Below are positions 42,175-51,275 of a DNA stretch of 64,000 nt, piece after piece (positions within the stretch are counted from its first letter, which is position 1; every line of letters starts with the position of its first letter). Source of the DNA: Oscillospiraceae bacterium (GTDB lineage Bacteria > Bacillota > Clostridia > Saccharofermentanales > Saccharofermentanaceae); NCBI GenBank assembly GCA_902788505.1, contig CADAKH010000006.1, positions 23,536 to 87,535 on the forward strand. Reading direction: 5' to 3'. The notes under the pieces are model-generated. The model did not search any database. It was not told the origin of the DNA and saw nothing but the letters and a program-made list of their open reading frames with translations. The translations under genes and the position numbers were made by a program.

Positions 42175-44157
42175 ATGAGCGTTGATCTTAATTCCAGGGA
42201 GTATAAGATTAGGGCCTGGGCGGGGTCTCTGATATTTCTGATTGGTATTGCTTTAGCTATCGGCGGCATGCTGTTCTTTCAGACAGAACGGCTGACGCCG
42301 GTTTTTATTGTCAATGTATCGATGGACATATGTGCAATGTTCCTTGGATACATTCTTTATATCTGTGCGGTCATTGATAAACAGTGGGATGGTGATAATC
42401 TTGATATTTTCCTGCTCATGATCGTCACTGTTTTCGTAGGCCTTTATGCAGATATGCTCTGCTGGCTGACAGACGGAAAAGCCGAATACAGGGGATTATG
42501 TATAGCGGCTAACACGGTATACTTTTGCATTTCTCCTATCCTGGCATATTTGTTCTGGCGTTATGTTCTTACATTTCTCAATGTCGAAAAGGAGAGAAGC
42601 CATAAGTACGATGTGCTGTTCAGGATAGGTCTTATAGTAGATGTGCTAATAAGGATCCTTAATCTGTTCTTGGGATTTATCTTTACGGTAGATGCATCCG
42701 GTATATACCACAGAGAATCTTTCTTTACTGTTGCTTATATATATTCTTTCATAGTCCTGTTATTGACTTTGCTGCTTGTTCTTATTGCACGCAGGAGATT
42801 CAAGAGATACCAGATAATCGCTCTGTTCGTTTATTCTTCAGTACCGATAATAGTGGGTATTATTTCAATATTCATATACGGACTGTCACTTCTTTGCCCT
42901 GTGTATATGGTTACGCTCCTTCTTATCTATTGCATACTTAATGTTGTTCAGGGCCAGAAGAAATCTGTTGCAGAGAATGAGCTGCATATGGCATCCGTGA
43001 TTCAGGAGAATATGCTTCCGAGGATATTTCCTCCATATCCGGACAAACACGAGTTCGATATCTATGCTTCGATGACACCTGCCAAAGAAGTCGGCGGAGA
43101 CTTTTATGATTTCTTCCTTTTGGATGACGATCATCTGGCTTTTGTTATTGCCGATGTATCCGGAAAAGGTGTACCTGCAGCACTTTACATGATGGTATGT
43201 AAGTCCCTTATCAAGAGCCAGACAATGGCGATAGGAACAGCCGGAAGCACAGCTCAGATCCTTACGAATGTTAATGAACAGTTGAGTGAAAACAATGAAC
43301 TTAATATGTTTGTTACGGTTTGGCTTGGAATCGTAACACTGTCGACCGGTGAACTGACTTATTCGAATGCCGGACACGAATATCCTATCTTCAAGCACGG
43401 GGATGCACCCTTTAAGGTCTTTAAGGATAAGCATTCTCCTCCGTTGGGTTGTGTTCAGGGCATCCGTTACAGGGAACAGAAAGCATCGCTTGAACCGGGT
43501 GATGTAATCTTCCTTTATACTGACGGTGTTGCCGAAGCGACAAACAGAGATAATGAACTTTTCGGGCTCGAACGGACACTTGAGTGTCTGAACAAAAATC
43601 TCAACGATGACAGAAAAGCTGTTGATATCGATTCGGATATTAAAAATGTTATCGACAATTTTGTAAATGGTGCACCTCAGTTTGACGATATAACCATGCT
43701 GATCCTTAAGTATTACGGAGGTGATCCTGTGAATTCTGAAAGCAATTCTTATGACGAACTCATAATAAAAGCTGATGTAAATAATCTCGATAAAGTGCAG
43801 GGATTTATAGATGAGAGACTCGAAAAAGCAGAATGCTCGATGAAGGCTCAGACTCAGATCGGTGTCGCCGTTGAAGAGATATTTGTAAATATCTGTCACT
43901 ATGCTTATAAGGATAAGGGCGGGCAAGGCGATGCAACTATCAGACTGAAGATAGAAGGCGGTGCAGCAGAGATAGTTTTCGAAGACTCCGGCATTCAGTA
44001 TGATCCTTTGTCCAATGAAGAACCCGATATTACTTTATCAGCAGAAGAAAGAGATATAGGCGGTCTGGGAATCTTCATAACCAGGAAGACAATGGATGAT
44101 GTCTCTTACGAATATAAGGACGGCAGGAATGTTCTGACTCTCAGAAAGAAGATCTGA
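42175..44157 (+). CDS. Membrane SpoIIE-type PP2C phosphatase fused to an HATPase (RsbW-like) domain, 660 aa
   Basis: About seven membrane helices (residues 10-255) precede a PP2C/SpoIIE domain (about 285-515) with metal-binding aspartates in KEVGGDFYDFF, FVIADVSGKGVPAAL and YTDGVAEATN. A GHKL ATPase domain (about 530-660) follows, with an N-box in VEEIFVNI, D-box EDSGIQYDP and G-box IGGLGIF. The polypeptide therefore carries both the phosphatase and the kinase activity expected to act on the STAS protein encoded just upstream. The membrane part is probably the sensor. The stop is two bases before the next ATG. Confidence 0.9.
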   Translation: MSVDLNSREYKIRAWAGSLIFLIGIALAIGGMLFFQTERLTPVFIVNVSMDICAMFLGYILYICAVIDKQWDGDNLDIFLLMIVTVFVGLYADMLCWLTDGKAEYRGLCIAANTVYFCISPILAYLFWRYVLTFLNVEKERSHKYDVLFRIGLIVDVLIRILNLFLGFIFTVDASGIYHRESFFTVAYIYSFIVLLLTLLLVLIARRRFKRYQIIALFVYSSVPIIVGIISIFIYGLSLLCPVYMVTLLLIYCILNVVQGQKKSVAENELHMASVIQENMLPRIFPPYPDKHEFDIYASMTPAKEVGGDFYDFFLLDDDHLAFVIADVSGKGVPAALYMMVCKSLIKSQTMAIGTAGSTAQILTNVNEQLSENNELNMFVTVWLGIVTLSTGELTYSNAGHEYPIFKHGDAPFKVFKDKHSPPLGCVQGIRYREQKASLEPGDVIFLYTDGVAEATNRDNELFGLERTLECLNKNLNDDRKAVDIDSDIKNVIDNFVNGAPQFDDITMLILKYYGGDPVNSESNSYDELIIKADVNNLDKVQGFIDERLEKAECSMKAQTQIGVAVEEIFVNICHYAYKDKGGQGDATIRLKIEGGAAEIVFEDSGIQYDPLSNEEPDITLSAEERDIGGLGIFITRKTMDDVSYEYKDGRNVLTLRKKI

Positions 44158-44159
44158 TC

Positions 44160-44597
44160 ATGGCTAATATCACTTATAAATATGTAAGGATACAGGGAAA
44201 GGAACTTGCCAGGAATACCATGACCGGCAAAGGCATATTCAGCATGTGCTGGGATCTCATCAGAAATGACACTATGGATGAGGAAGATGCATCCCTGTTC
44301 CGTGAGATAGATTCATGGTTTTCCGAGAATCTCCCTTGGCCAGAACCGTGTATGCGTCAGGAACCTGTTATATGCTGGTTCAAGATCGAGAATACGGATG
44401 AGATGCTGAAGATGATAAGACCGGCCTTATGGCTTCTCGAAAGATACGATCACCCGTATTATCTTGTCTATACCAACAGTCCCGGAGAGATAGTTTACGA
44501 GGATAAATACCAGATCTGTGCAAAAGCTGATGTCAGGATCGACGAGGTTCCAAAATCCTGGGCAAAAGAATCCGGAGCACCGGAATTAAGTGAATAA
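44160..44597 (+). CDS. Protein of unknown function in the STAS-SpoIIE operon, 145 aa
   Basis: A soluble protein without signal peptide that I do not recognise. It is rich in Trp (about seven), with CWDLIRND, WFSENLPWPEP and a beta-rich C-terminal half. It starts two bases after the phosphatase/kinase stop, so it is translationally linked to the partner-switching genes and may be a target or regulator. That role is contextual only. A bidirectional terminator follows. Confidence 0.6.
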   Translation: MANITYKYVRIQGKELARNTMTGKGIFSMCWDLIRNDTMDEEDASLFREIDSWFSENLPWPEPCMRQEPVICWFKIENTDEMLKMIRPALWLLERYDHPYYLVYTNSPGEIVYEDKYQICAKADVRIDEVPKSWAKESGAPELSE

Positions 44598-44600
44598 TAA

Positions 44601-44640
44601 AAGAGCCGCTTCAATGAAGTGGCTCTTTGTTCTTTTTCTT
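44601..44640. terminator. Bidirectional terminator
   Basis: AAGAGCC-G-CTTC pairs with GAAG-T-GGCTCTT around a three-base loop. T-rich sequence follows on the plus strand (TTTGTTCTTTTTCTTTT) and on the minus strand (TTTTATTATT), serving both convergent operons. Confidence 0.82.
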
Positions 44641-44653
44641 TTGAATTGATTTT

Positions 44654-45265
44654 TCAGAAAGCTTTATAGATAGCAATCTCAACAGAGGAATTAATGATAT
44701 GAACTGTTACATCGTCAGCGAGATTAGCTACGATCGATTTCTCAAGTTCATCTTTCGCTTCCTGAGCTTCATTGGGAATATCTGTAGCTTTTTCGATTGA
44801 TGCAACATAAGAACTCATTGACCAGGAATACGATCCTGAATATGAACCCAACTGGCATCCCAGTGCCATCAGTCCCAACGCCTGATCAGCCATGGCTTTT
44901 GTTTCAGGATCGTCAGGAAGAGTAGCATTGGCGATCATCTCACGGATCTTACCCATAAAGCCCTTGGCAGCAGAATTCTTGCCTGAAGAAGATACGGCAA
45001 TGATCTCTTTTTTTGTCTTAACATCCATGGGAATATCTGTCTTCAAATGAATCTCAACGACATTGTCCTTTGCTTCAAGCCAGAAGTCACCAACCAATTC
45101 ATCTGTGAAAGTGCGCATAAGCTCGATTACTTCTTCGGAAAGAAGACGCAGACGGAGCGCAGCCTTATGATCAAGCCCGCAGAAAGCACCTGTCTTTTCT
45201 GTAAGCTCCAGAGCTTTATCCATTCCTGTTCCGTTAGGGGAAATGCTGATTAATTCTGTCTTCAT
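44654..45265 (-). CDS. Degenerate GHKL/RsbW-like protein, 203 aa
   Basis: Residues 15-70 resemble the start of an anti-sigma-type ATPase (ALRLRLLSEEVIELM, then FWLEAKDNVVEIHL). The N-box asparagine is replaced, however, and no clear D- or G-box is visible, so ATP binding is doubtful. The second half is Ser/Ala-rich with GSYSGSYSWSMSSY. I start at 45265, where GGGAGG lies upstream; a longer frame covers that site. It converges on the STAS-SpoIIE operon and may be its divergent partner (inference). Confidence 0.5.
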   Translation of the reverse strand: MKTELISISPNGTGMDKALELTEKTGAFCGLDHKAALRLRLLSEEVIELMRTFTDELVGDFWLEAKDNVVEIHLKTDIPMDVKTKKEIIAVSSSGKNSAAKGFMGKIREMIANATLPDDPETKAMADQALGLMALGCQLGSYSGSYSWSMSSYVASIEKATDIPNEAQEAKDELEKSIVANLADDVTVHIINSSVEIAIYKAF

Positions 45266-45298
45266 AGAAAGTCCTCCCAAAGATACCATAATAGATCA

Positions 45299-45307
45299 AT
45301 TATAACA
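45299..45307 (-). promoter_or_regulatory. Extended -10 of the 44654 gene
   Basis: On the minus strand TGTTATAAT, 34 bases before the ATG at 45265. No clear -35. Confidence 0.5.
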
Positions 45308-45441
45308 TTAGTGGTAACTCAGTTTGCCTTTTATAAAGCTCTTTTAAGCAAGATTTTAAAATTGTTTAATTATTCTTAATATGTGTTCAGATGTGAAGGA
45401 ATGGCTCAGTCTATAAACTTAAGAACTTAATCAAAAGATAG

Positions 45442-45783
45442 ATGACAAAAGTTCAATACATAATAACAATCAGAGGTGTCTGGAGCAGTCCCGTGCCCCA
45501 GCGGTCTCTTAAGGATTCAAAGATACTTGTTCTGGGAACAGGAGATATCGGATGCAGCTTTGCAAAAAGAGCAAAGGCTTTTGAACCTGAAAGCATAACC
45601 GGTGTATGCAGAAGCGGTATATGCAGTGACAGTTCTTTTGACAGGGTGGAAAAGGTCGAACGTTTGGATGCTCTGCTTCCCGAAACCGATCTTTTGGTAA
45701 TGAGTCTTCCTGATACTTCAGAGACAAAGAACATCCTGTCACGTGAAAGGATCGCACTTCTTAACAGGGAAAAGCAGTACTAA
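45442..45783 (+). pseudogene. Relic of a D-isomer-specific 2-hydroxyacid dehydrogenase
   Basis: The core reads LKDSKILVLGTGDIGCSFAK with the Rossmann GxGxxG, then VEKVERLDALLPETDLLVMS and LPDTSETKNILSRERIALL, the NAD-binding domain of the D-2-hydroxyacid dehydrogenase family. About 100 N-terminal residues and the whole catalytic C-terminus (Arg, Glu and His residues) are missing; the frame stops at 45783. There is no ribosome site. It is a decayed fragment, not a functional enzyme. Confidence 0.75.
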
Positions 45784-45788
45784 GGATC

Positions 45789-45951
45789 TGTCGGTTTTTG
45801 TCGGTTCTTGTCGGTTTTCAAACCTCAAAAGAACTGATTGCCGTAAAACAGCATGCCGAAGATTCTGTATTTGCAAGGCTTTTCAGGACGTTTGTTGGAG
45901 AATGGTACGTTTAATGGGACTTGTCGGTATTTGTTCGATTTTGTAAGGTAA
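45789..45951. repeat. Ten-base tandem repeats upstream of recA
   Basis: TGTCGGTTTT, TGTCGGTTCT and TGTCGGTTTT stand in exact ten-base register at 45789-45818. A related, more divergent triplet (TGTCGGTATT, TGTTCGATTT, TGTAAGGTAA) sits at 45922-45951, directly before the recA -35. The remaining sequence between 45784 and 46034 is noncoding. Confidence 0.6.
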
Positions 45952-45957
45952 ATTTTG

Positions 45958-45986
45958 TTGACAAAAGTGTATCATAACAATAGAAT
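45958..45986 (+). promoter_or_regulatory. recA promoter
   Basis: TTGACA (45958-45963), a 17-base spacer and TAGAAT (45981-45986). Confidence 0.88.
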
Positions 45987-46001
45987 TAAACTCATAAATA
46001 A

Positions 46002-46013
46002 GAACAAATGTTC
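46002..46013. promoter_or_regulatory. SOS box (LexA/DinR operator) of recA
   Basis: GAACAAATGTTC is a perfect GAAC-N4-GTTC match, the Gram-positive LexA box core. It lies just after the expected start of transcription. Confidence 0.82.
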
Positions 46014-46034
46014 AACGTGATCTAGGAGGACAAT

Positions 46035-47162
46035 ATGGCTAAGAGTAAGAATGCAGCCAAGGGCTCAGTTGCCCAGGTTCAGGACAAGGACGAGAGAAGG
46101 AAAGCACTTGACGCCGCTATGGCACAGATAGAGAAGCAGTTCGGCCAGGGTGCCGTAATGCGTTTGGGTGATAAATCACAGGTTGAGATCGATACGATTC
46201 CCACAGGAGCTCTGACTCTTGATATCGCACTCGGTATCGGCGGACTTCCAAGAGGAAGAATCATCGAGATCTACGGACCGGAATCTTCAGGTAAGACAAC
46301 TGTAGCCCTTCACTGTGTTGCCGAAGCACAGAAGATGGGCGGAACATGCGCATTCATCGATGCAGAGCACGCATTGGATCCTGTTTATGCCGGCAACATC
46401 GGAGTAGATGTTGATAATCTCCTTTTGTCTCAGCCTGATACAGGTGAGCAGGCTCTCGAGATCTGTGAGACTCTCGTCAGAAGCGGCTGTATAGATGTAG
46501 TTGTTATCGACTCTGTTGCCGCACTCGTACCGAGGGCCGAGATCGAAGGCGAGATGGGAGATTCACATGTTGGTCTTCAGGCAAGACTCATGAGCCAGGC
46601 TTTAAGAAAGCTTGCACCTGTAGTATCAAAGTCCAATACGATCTGCATCTTTATCAACCAGCTCCGTGAGAAGGTCGGAGTTATGTTCGGCAACCCTGAG
46701 ACAACACCGGGCGGCCGTGCTCTCAAGTTCTATGCTTCTGTAAGACTTGATGTCAGAAAGGTTGAGACACTCCGTAACGGTACAGATGTTGTCGGAAGCC
46801 ATACAAGAGTTAAGGTTGTTAAGAATAAGGTTGCTCCGCCGTTCAAGGAAGCAGAGTTTGACATCATGTACGGTAAGGGCGTTTCATCTGAAGGCTGCAT
46901 TATTGATCTCGGTGTTGAGAATAATATCATTGATAAGAGCGGATCCTGGTTTGCATATAATGGTGCCAAGATCGCTCAGGGCAGGGATGCTGCCAAGCAG
47001 TTCCTTATTGATCATCCTGATGTCAGAGATGAGATCGAAGAGAAGATCAGAGAATCCTATATGCCTGCAGAAGATGATGACGATACATCATCTTCCGGCG
47101 CTGCTGAAGCAGCACCCGAAGATGACTCTGATGATGATGATATCTTAGGAATCGATGTCTGA
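46035..47162 (+). CDS. recA: Recombinase RecA, 375 aa
   Basis: The strand-exchange ATPase of homologous recombination and SOS induction. Walker A is GPESSGKTT (about residues 73-81), Walker B is [19 protein letters not shown] and loop L2 contains [14 protein letters not shown]. The acidic Asp/Glu-rich C-tail (EDDSDDDD) is normal. AGGAGG precedes the ATG. It has an SOS box and a near-consensus promoter, and the stop overlaps recX by eight bases. Confidence 0.98.
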   Translation: MAKSKNAAKGSVAQVQDKDERRKALDAAMAQIEKQFGQGAVMRLGDKSQVEIDTIPTGALTLDIALGIGGLPRGRIIEIYGPESSGKTTVALHCVAEAQKMGGTCAFIDAEHALDPVYAGNIGVDVDNLLLSQPDTGEQALEICETLVRSGCIDVVVIDSVAALVPRAEIEGEMGDSHVGLQARLMSQALRKLAPVVSKSNTICIFINQLREKVGVMFGNPETTPGGRALKFYASVRLDVRKVETLRNGTDVVGSHTRVKVVKNKVAPPFKEAEFDIMYGKGVSSEGCIIDLGVENNIIDKSGSWFAYNGAKIAQGRDAAKQFLIDHPDVRDEIEEKIRESYMPAEDDDDTSSSGAAEAAPEDDSDDDDILGIDV

Positions 47163-47619
47163 TAATTCCACGACCAAGGAAGCCGTAACCTGTGCGATCA
47201 GGCATATCGGTACCGGAATATACTCTTCAGGAAAGATAAGGGCCTATCTGATGCAGAAGGGCTACTCTGAAGATGTGTCGATCAGTGCTGTAAGGCATCT
47301 GATCGATACCGGTTATATCGATGATATGCGTGCATCGCGCAAGGTTCTTGCGGCACGTTCAGGAAAGAAGCAGGAGAGCAGGCAGTATATCTATAAGCGT
47401 TTGCTCGAAGCCGGGATTGATCCTGACTGTGCAGATGATATCATTGCAACACTTGGCAGCGATACAGAGACTTGTCTTAGTCTGTTTGAAGCAACATACG
47501 GTACCGGCTCAGCTGAAGATTACATGGACAGGGAAGAAGAATTTCTCAAACTTGCAAAGCTGAGAGGCTATTCCCTTGAGGTATCAAGATCTGCTTTCAG
47601 GTCATTTACTCACGGCTGA
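47155..47619 (+). CDS. recX: Regulatory protein RecX, 154 aa
   Basis: RecX caps and regulates RecA filaments. The protein shows the three-helix repeats of the family, for example [33 protein letters not shown] and [18 protein letters not shown]. It begins inside recA (eight-base overlap), as is usual, so the two genes are SOS-controlled together. The length is at the short end of the family. Confidence 0.85.
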   Translation: MSDNSTTKEAVTCAIRHIGTGIYSSGKIRAYLMQKGYSEDVSISAVRHLIDTGYIDDMRASRKVLAARSGKKQESRQYIYKRLLEAGIDPDCADDIIATLGSDTETCLSLFEATYGTGSAEDYMDREEEFLKLAKLRGYSLEVSRSAFRSFTHG

Positions 47620-47624
47620 TTTAT

Positions 47625-48605
47625 TTACTGATTCAATATTATTCTTGTATTATCCAGACTGGTACTGACAGGGTAGTTATAATAAGTATTGATGAATGCG
47701 GATGCAGGTTCACCATTTTTGTTAGGATATATTGTTACGCTGAACGCATAGCTTCCGTTCTGCTTAATATATAGAATTAGATGATCTGTATCTGCCGGTA
47801 TTTCAATCTGTGAGAAATACTTGCTCCATGCCTCGTTGATGATGCCGGTAACGATCTCATCGTTCAGTTCTTTGGATTCAACTTCCATTGCGGTAATTGT
47901 ATATTCAGTCCGGTCATATAATTCTGAAGTGTCATCTCCATGTTTATAGTCACCGAAATCAATTGATTCAATATTTGTTCTGAACCGTACATTTTCAGGA
48001 AGATCATATTTGCTGTTGATATAGTCGTTGAAGCGTTCGTTATAATCTTCATTTACTCTTAAGAAAGTCGGAACAAGATCATCGTAGTTGGGATAACCAA
48101 GATAAGTATAGAAGTATAATCCTTCAGGAAGTACATAAGTCGTAACTTTATAATCGTGTGACTCATAATCAGATAAAGAAATATTAAGATTTGAAGCCAT
48201 TTCGTGACCATATTTCTCTTCAAGGTATTCTGTTATGACAGGTATATCATCTTTGATTTGCTGTTTCTTTCTAAATTCTACCGGGATTCCGGCTAACAGA
48301 ATTCCTCCTGTGATTGCAGCAACCAATACCAGAGTAATAATGCTAAGTGCTTTGCGCTTTCTGATATAGGCTATTCCAAATGCCATCTGATAGATAAAGC
48401 AGACGGGGATTATGGGGAAAAAGATAAACCATTGGAGAAGATTAAACATTGCTTCGAATCCGTATACATAAGCACCGCCGAATAAACCTTCCTGAACACC
48501 GTCAACGGAACAGATAATTATATAGAGATAAGGAATATAGGATGCAAAAAATAAGATAGTTCCGATTCCGCCAAGGATTATCTTCGCCATGTTTTTCTTT
48601 TCCAT
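47625..48605 (-). CDS. Membrane protein with extracytoplasmic domain, 326 aa, unknown
   Basis: Three hydrophobic helices (about residues 8-30, 52-78 and 85-108) are followed by a soluble, charged domain of about 210 residues that should lie outside the cell. I see no motif I can name. It is transcribed toward recX, five bases apart at the ends. AGGAG lies before the ATG on the minus strand. It is more AT-rich than recA and rimO beside it, which hints at an accessory gene. Confidence 0.6.
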   Translation of the reverse strand: MEKKNMAKIILGGIGTILFFASYIPYLYIIICSVDGVQEGLFGGAYVYGFEAMFNLLQWFIFFPIIPVCFIYQMAFGIAYIRKRKALSIITLVLVAAITGGILLAGIPVEFRKKQQIKDDIPVITEYLEEKYGHEMASNLNISLSDYESHDYKVTTYVLPEGLYFYTYLGYPNYDDLVPTFLRVNEDYNERFNDYINSKYDLPENVRFRTNIESIDFGDYKHGDDTSELYDRTEYTITAMEVESKELNDEIVTGIINEAWSKYFSQIEIPADTDHLILYIKQNGSYAFSVTIYPNKNGEPASAFINTYYNYPVSTSLDNTRIILNQ

Positions 48606-48780
48606 GATAAGACTCCTTTTTATACTTGAAGTGCTGATAACTGAATAATAACAAAATTATTTTGATAGTCAAAGCAATTATCTTCCTGCCTTTTATTTGC
48701 CACATTTTATAAAACAGATATAAGTAGATATACGGCAGACATGTTATACTCAAACCTATTAAAGAAAAGGCAGAGGAAAT

Positions 48781-50133
48781 ATGGATATAAAGATTACTCT
48801 TTTAGCTCTGGGCTGCTCAAAGAATCTTATTGACTGTGAGAACATGTCCACAGATCTCAAGAACGCCGGATATAGTGTCATTAATGATGTTTCAGAATCT
48901 GATATCGTAGTCATCAACACTTGCGGTTTCATTGAATCCGCAAAGAAGGAAGCGATAGATGCTATCCTTGAATGTGCTGATTACAAGGTGCCGAACGGTA
49001 AAGTCAGGAAGATCATAGTTTCTGGCTGTCTTTCCCAGAGATATCCGGAAGATATCCTTAAGGAGATGCCTGAGGTAGATGCTGTTTTAGGAACGGCTCA
49101 TTACGGTGATATCGTGGAAGTTGTTTCCAAACTTGTATCAGAGATAGATAAAGAGAATTCTGATAAGATCAACTTGACATCAGGTGTCGGCGGTTTTTCT
49201 CATCTTGTAAAAGACAGAGATATCTCCACTCAGGGTTATGCATGGCTGAAGATAGGTGAGGGCTGCAGACACAGATGCAGTTTCTGTGCGATTCCGCTTA
49301 TCAGGGGAAGCTTTGTTTCACGTCCTATGGAAGATATTATCGAGGAAGGCAAGATTATAGCAGGCAAGGGTATCAAAGAGATCGTGCTTGCAGCTCAGGA
49401 TACGACAAACTACGGTATCGAGCTTTATGGTGAGAGATGTCTTGCAAAGCTTTTAAGAAAACTTTCCGAGATAGAAGGAATTGAGCTTATCCGTGTGATG
49501 TACGGTTATATGGACGGTATTACGCCTGACCTGATAGAAGAGATGGCCAATAATCCCAAGGTTGCCCACTATCTTGATATTCCGATCCAGCATGGTTCTG
49601 ATAAGATCCTTAAGGCCATGTACAGAAGGGATAATGCCGAGCTTATTACCTCAAGACTTGATATGATCAGAAAGGCGATGCCTGACTGCATTATAAGAAC
49701 AACTGTTATGGTCGGTTTTCCCGGCGAGACGGAAGAAGACTTCAATTTAATGAAAGAAAATCTCCGTAAATGGAAATTCGACAGGCTCGGTTGTTTTATC
49801 TTTTCACCTGAAGAGGGAACACCGGCTTACGATTTGCCCGACCAGATAGACGAAGAGACCAAGCAGAAGCGTTATGATGAGATCTATGAGCTTCAAAAAG
49901 CAATATCAGCCGAACAGTCTCAGAAGAGACTCGGAACAGTGACAAGAGTCAATATCTGTTCCGTATCTGATGACGGAATCTTCTATATCGGCAGAAGTTA
50001 CGGTGAATCACCTGAAGTCGATCCTGTCATTTATATTGCTTCACAGGAGGAAGAACTCAGGATCGGCGACTTCGTTGAGGCTAAGATCGTTGATTGTTCT
50101 GATGATTATGATATGACTGCCGTTACGATTTGA
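48781..50133 (+). CDS. rimO: Ribosomal protein S12 methylthiotransferase RimO, 450 aa
   Basis: A radical SAM methylthiotransferase acting on Asp88 of ribosomal protein S12. The N-terminal MTTase domain has cysteines in LGCSKN, NTCGFI and SGCLSQ (auxiliary cluster). The radical SAM motif is CRHRCSFC (Cys-x3-Cys-x2-Cys), and a C-terminal TRAM domain ends at the stop. RimO rather than MiaB is favoured by the LGCSKNLIDCE start and NTCGFIESAKKEAID. pgsA follows 81 bases downstream. Confidence 0.93.
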   Translation: MDIKITLLALGCSKNLIDCENMSTDLKNAGYSVINDVSESDIVVINTCGFIESAKKEAIDAILECADYKVPNGKVRKIIVSGCLSQRYPEDILKEMPEVDAVLGTAHYGDIVEVVSKLVSEIDKENSDKINLTSGVGGFSHLVKDRDISTQGYAWLKIGEGCRHRCSFCAIPLIRGSFVSRPMEDIIEEGKIIAGKGIKEIVLAAQDTTNYGIELYGERCLAKLLRKLSEIEGIELIRVMYGYMDGITPDLIEEMANNPKVAHYLDIPIQHGSDKILKAMYRRDNAELITSRLDMIRKAMPDCIIRTTVMVGFPGETEEDFNLMKENLRKWKFDRLGCFIFSPEEGTPAYDLPDQIDEETKQKRYDEIYELQKAISAEQSQKRLGTVTRVNICSVSDDGIFYIGRSYGESPEVDPVIYIASQEEELRIGDFVEAKIVDCSDDYDMTAVTI

Positions 50134-50214
50134 CGGGAAGAATATTTCGTATATTATTAGTGTGTCCTTGATTTACGGGACGATTATTTAGAAAGTAAAA
50201 GGTATAAACAGACC

Positions 50215-50832
50215 ATGAATCTTCCTAACAAGCTTTCGATCTTAAGGATCGTACTTGTGCCTGTTACACTCCTTTTTATGTTGCCGGTAAATATCTTCGG
50301 ATGGCAGCCTGAAGGATGGAATAACTTTATCAACACCAACGGAATGCTCGTAGCGGCAGGCGTTTTTATCCTTGCATCCCTTACGGATGCGGCAGACGGT
50401 AAGATCGCACGTAAGTATAATCTTATTACTGATTTAGGAAAGTTTTTGGATTCTTTGGCTGACAAGATCCTCGTAATCAGTATTATGCTCGCATTTATCG
50501 GCCTCGGAAGGCTTTCTGCCTGGGCTGTAATGGTCATTATCTTAAGAGAGTTTGCCGTATCGGGTCTCAGGATGATAGCAGCTGCCAAGGGTGAGGTCAT
50601 TGCCGCCAAGATGATCGGAAAGATCAAGACCGTTACACAGATGATAGCTCTCATCTACCTGATGTTCGAACCTTTGCTCATGAAGATATTCGGACTGGGC
50701 TTTGAAGGTTACCCGTTAAGAATTTGCCCGGTTACGATAATCGGAGATGTTCTTTTCGGAATATGTGTTATTATGACAATTGTTTCAGGTGTGGATTATC
50801 TTATTAAGGGTAAGCAATACCTGAAGGGGTAA
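50215..50832 (+). CDS. pgsA: CDP-diacylglycerol-glycerol-3-phosphate 3-phosphatidyltransferase, 205 aa
   Basis: It makes phosphatidylglycerophosphate, the precursor of phosphatidylglycerol, in the membrane. The CDP-alcohol phosphotransferase signature DGX2ARX8GX3DX3D is complete in ADGKIARKYNLITDLGKFLD plus SLAD. Several helices follow, including the conserved ILREFAVSGLRM. The start MNLPNKLSILR is typical of PgsA. It follows rimO, a common order in Bacillota. Confidence 0.93.
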   Translation: MNLPNKLSILRIVLVPVTLLFMLPVNIFGWQPEGWNNFINTNGMLVAAGVFILASLTDAADGKIARKYNLITDLGKFLDSLADKILVISIMLAFIGLGRLSAWAVMVIILREFAVSGLRMIAAAKGEVIAAKMIGKIKTVTQMIALIYLMFEPLLMKIFGLGFEGYPLRICPVTIIGDVLFGICVIMTIVSGVDYLIKGKQYLKG

Positions 50833-50865
50833 ATGTCAAATAACTTCGACAGTCAAAATAACCTA

Positions 50866-50894
50866 TTGACAAAAACCTTAACTTACATTAAAAA
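50866..50894 (+). promoter_or_regulatory. acpP promoter
   Basis: TTGACA (50866-50871), a 17-base spacer and TAAAAA (50889-50894), 42 bases before the ATG. No clear FapR box. Confidence 0.65.
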
Positions 50895-50935
50895 CAGTTT
50901 GTGGATTTATTCAGAATCGTACGGAGGTACTAATT

Positions 50936-51181
50936 ATGACAAATGAAGAACTTTTCAACTCGATTAAGCAGATGATCGTTGATCAGCTCGGTGTAGATGA
51001 GGATACAATCACAGAAGATTCCTCTTTCGTTGATGATCTTAACGCTGATTCTCTTGACATGGTTGAGCTCGTTATGGCTATGGAGCAGGAATTCGATATC
51101 GAGATCCCTGATGATGTAGCTGAGAAGGTTGTTACCGTCAAGGATGCAGTCGAGTATATTCAGAGCCTCACAGAGGGCTAA
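50936..51181 (+). CDS. acpP: Acyl carrier protein (housekeeping), 81 aa
   Basis: It carries growing fatty acyl chains on phosphopantetheine at the serine of ADSLDMVEL (about residue 40). The sequence is a close fit to AcpP, with an acidic composition and favoured codons. ACGGAGGT precedes the ATG. Order acpP-rnc-smc-ftsY is the common one in Clostridia. It is clearly the general carrier, in contrast to the two cluster carriers at the window start. Confidence 0.95.
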   Translation: MTNEELFNSIKQMIVDQLGVDEDTITEDSSFVDDLNADSLDMVELVMAMEQEFDIEIPDDVAEKVVTVKDAVEYIQSLTEG

Positions 51182-51225
51182 TATGCCGGAGATTATTAAT
51201 CTCTGAATTAATTAATGAATTTTGG

Positions 51226-51261
51226 ACGGCTGGATGCGTGTGATATGCATTCAGCCGTTTC
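51226..51261 (+). terminator. Terminator between acpP and rnc
   Basis: ACGGCTGGATGC pairs with GCATTCAGCCGT (one G-T pair) around a nine-base loop, followed by TTTCTCG. It is probably a partial terminator that reduces transcription into rnc. Confidence 0.7.
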
Positions 51262-51275
51262 TCGTAATTTTGACT

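Noticed and set aside
42886..43926. 346-codon open frame on the minus strand
   Set aside because: It lies wholly inside the SpoIIE-type gene, whose domains are intact; the antisense translation has no recognisable domain and no ribosome site.
45743..45946. 67-codon frame across the repeats before recA
   Set aside because: It is Cys-rich nonsense translation over tandem repeats, without a ribosome site.
45789..45951. Possible CRISPR array
   Set aside because: The units are only ten bases, contiguous, without spacers, and no cas genes are present.
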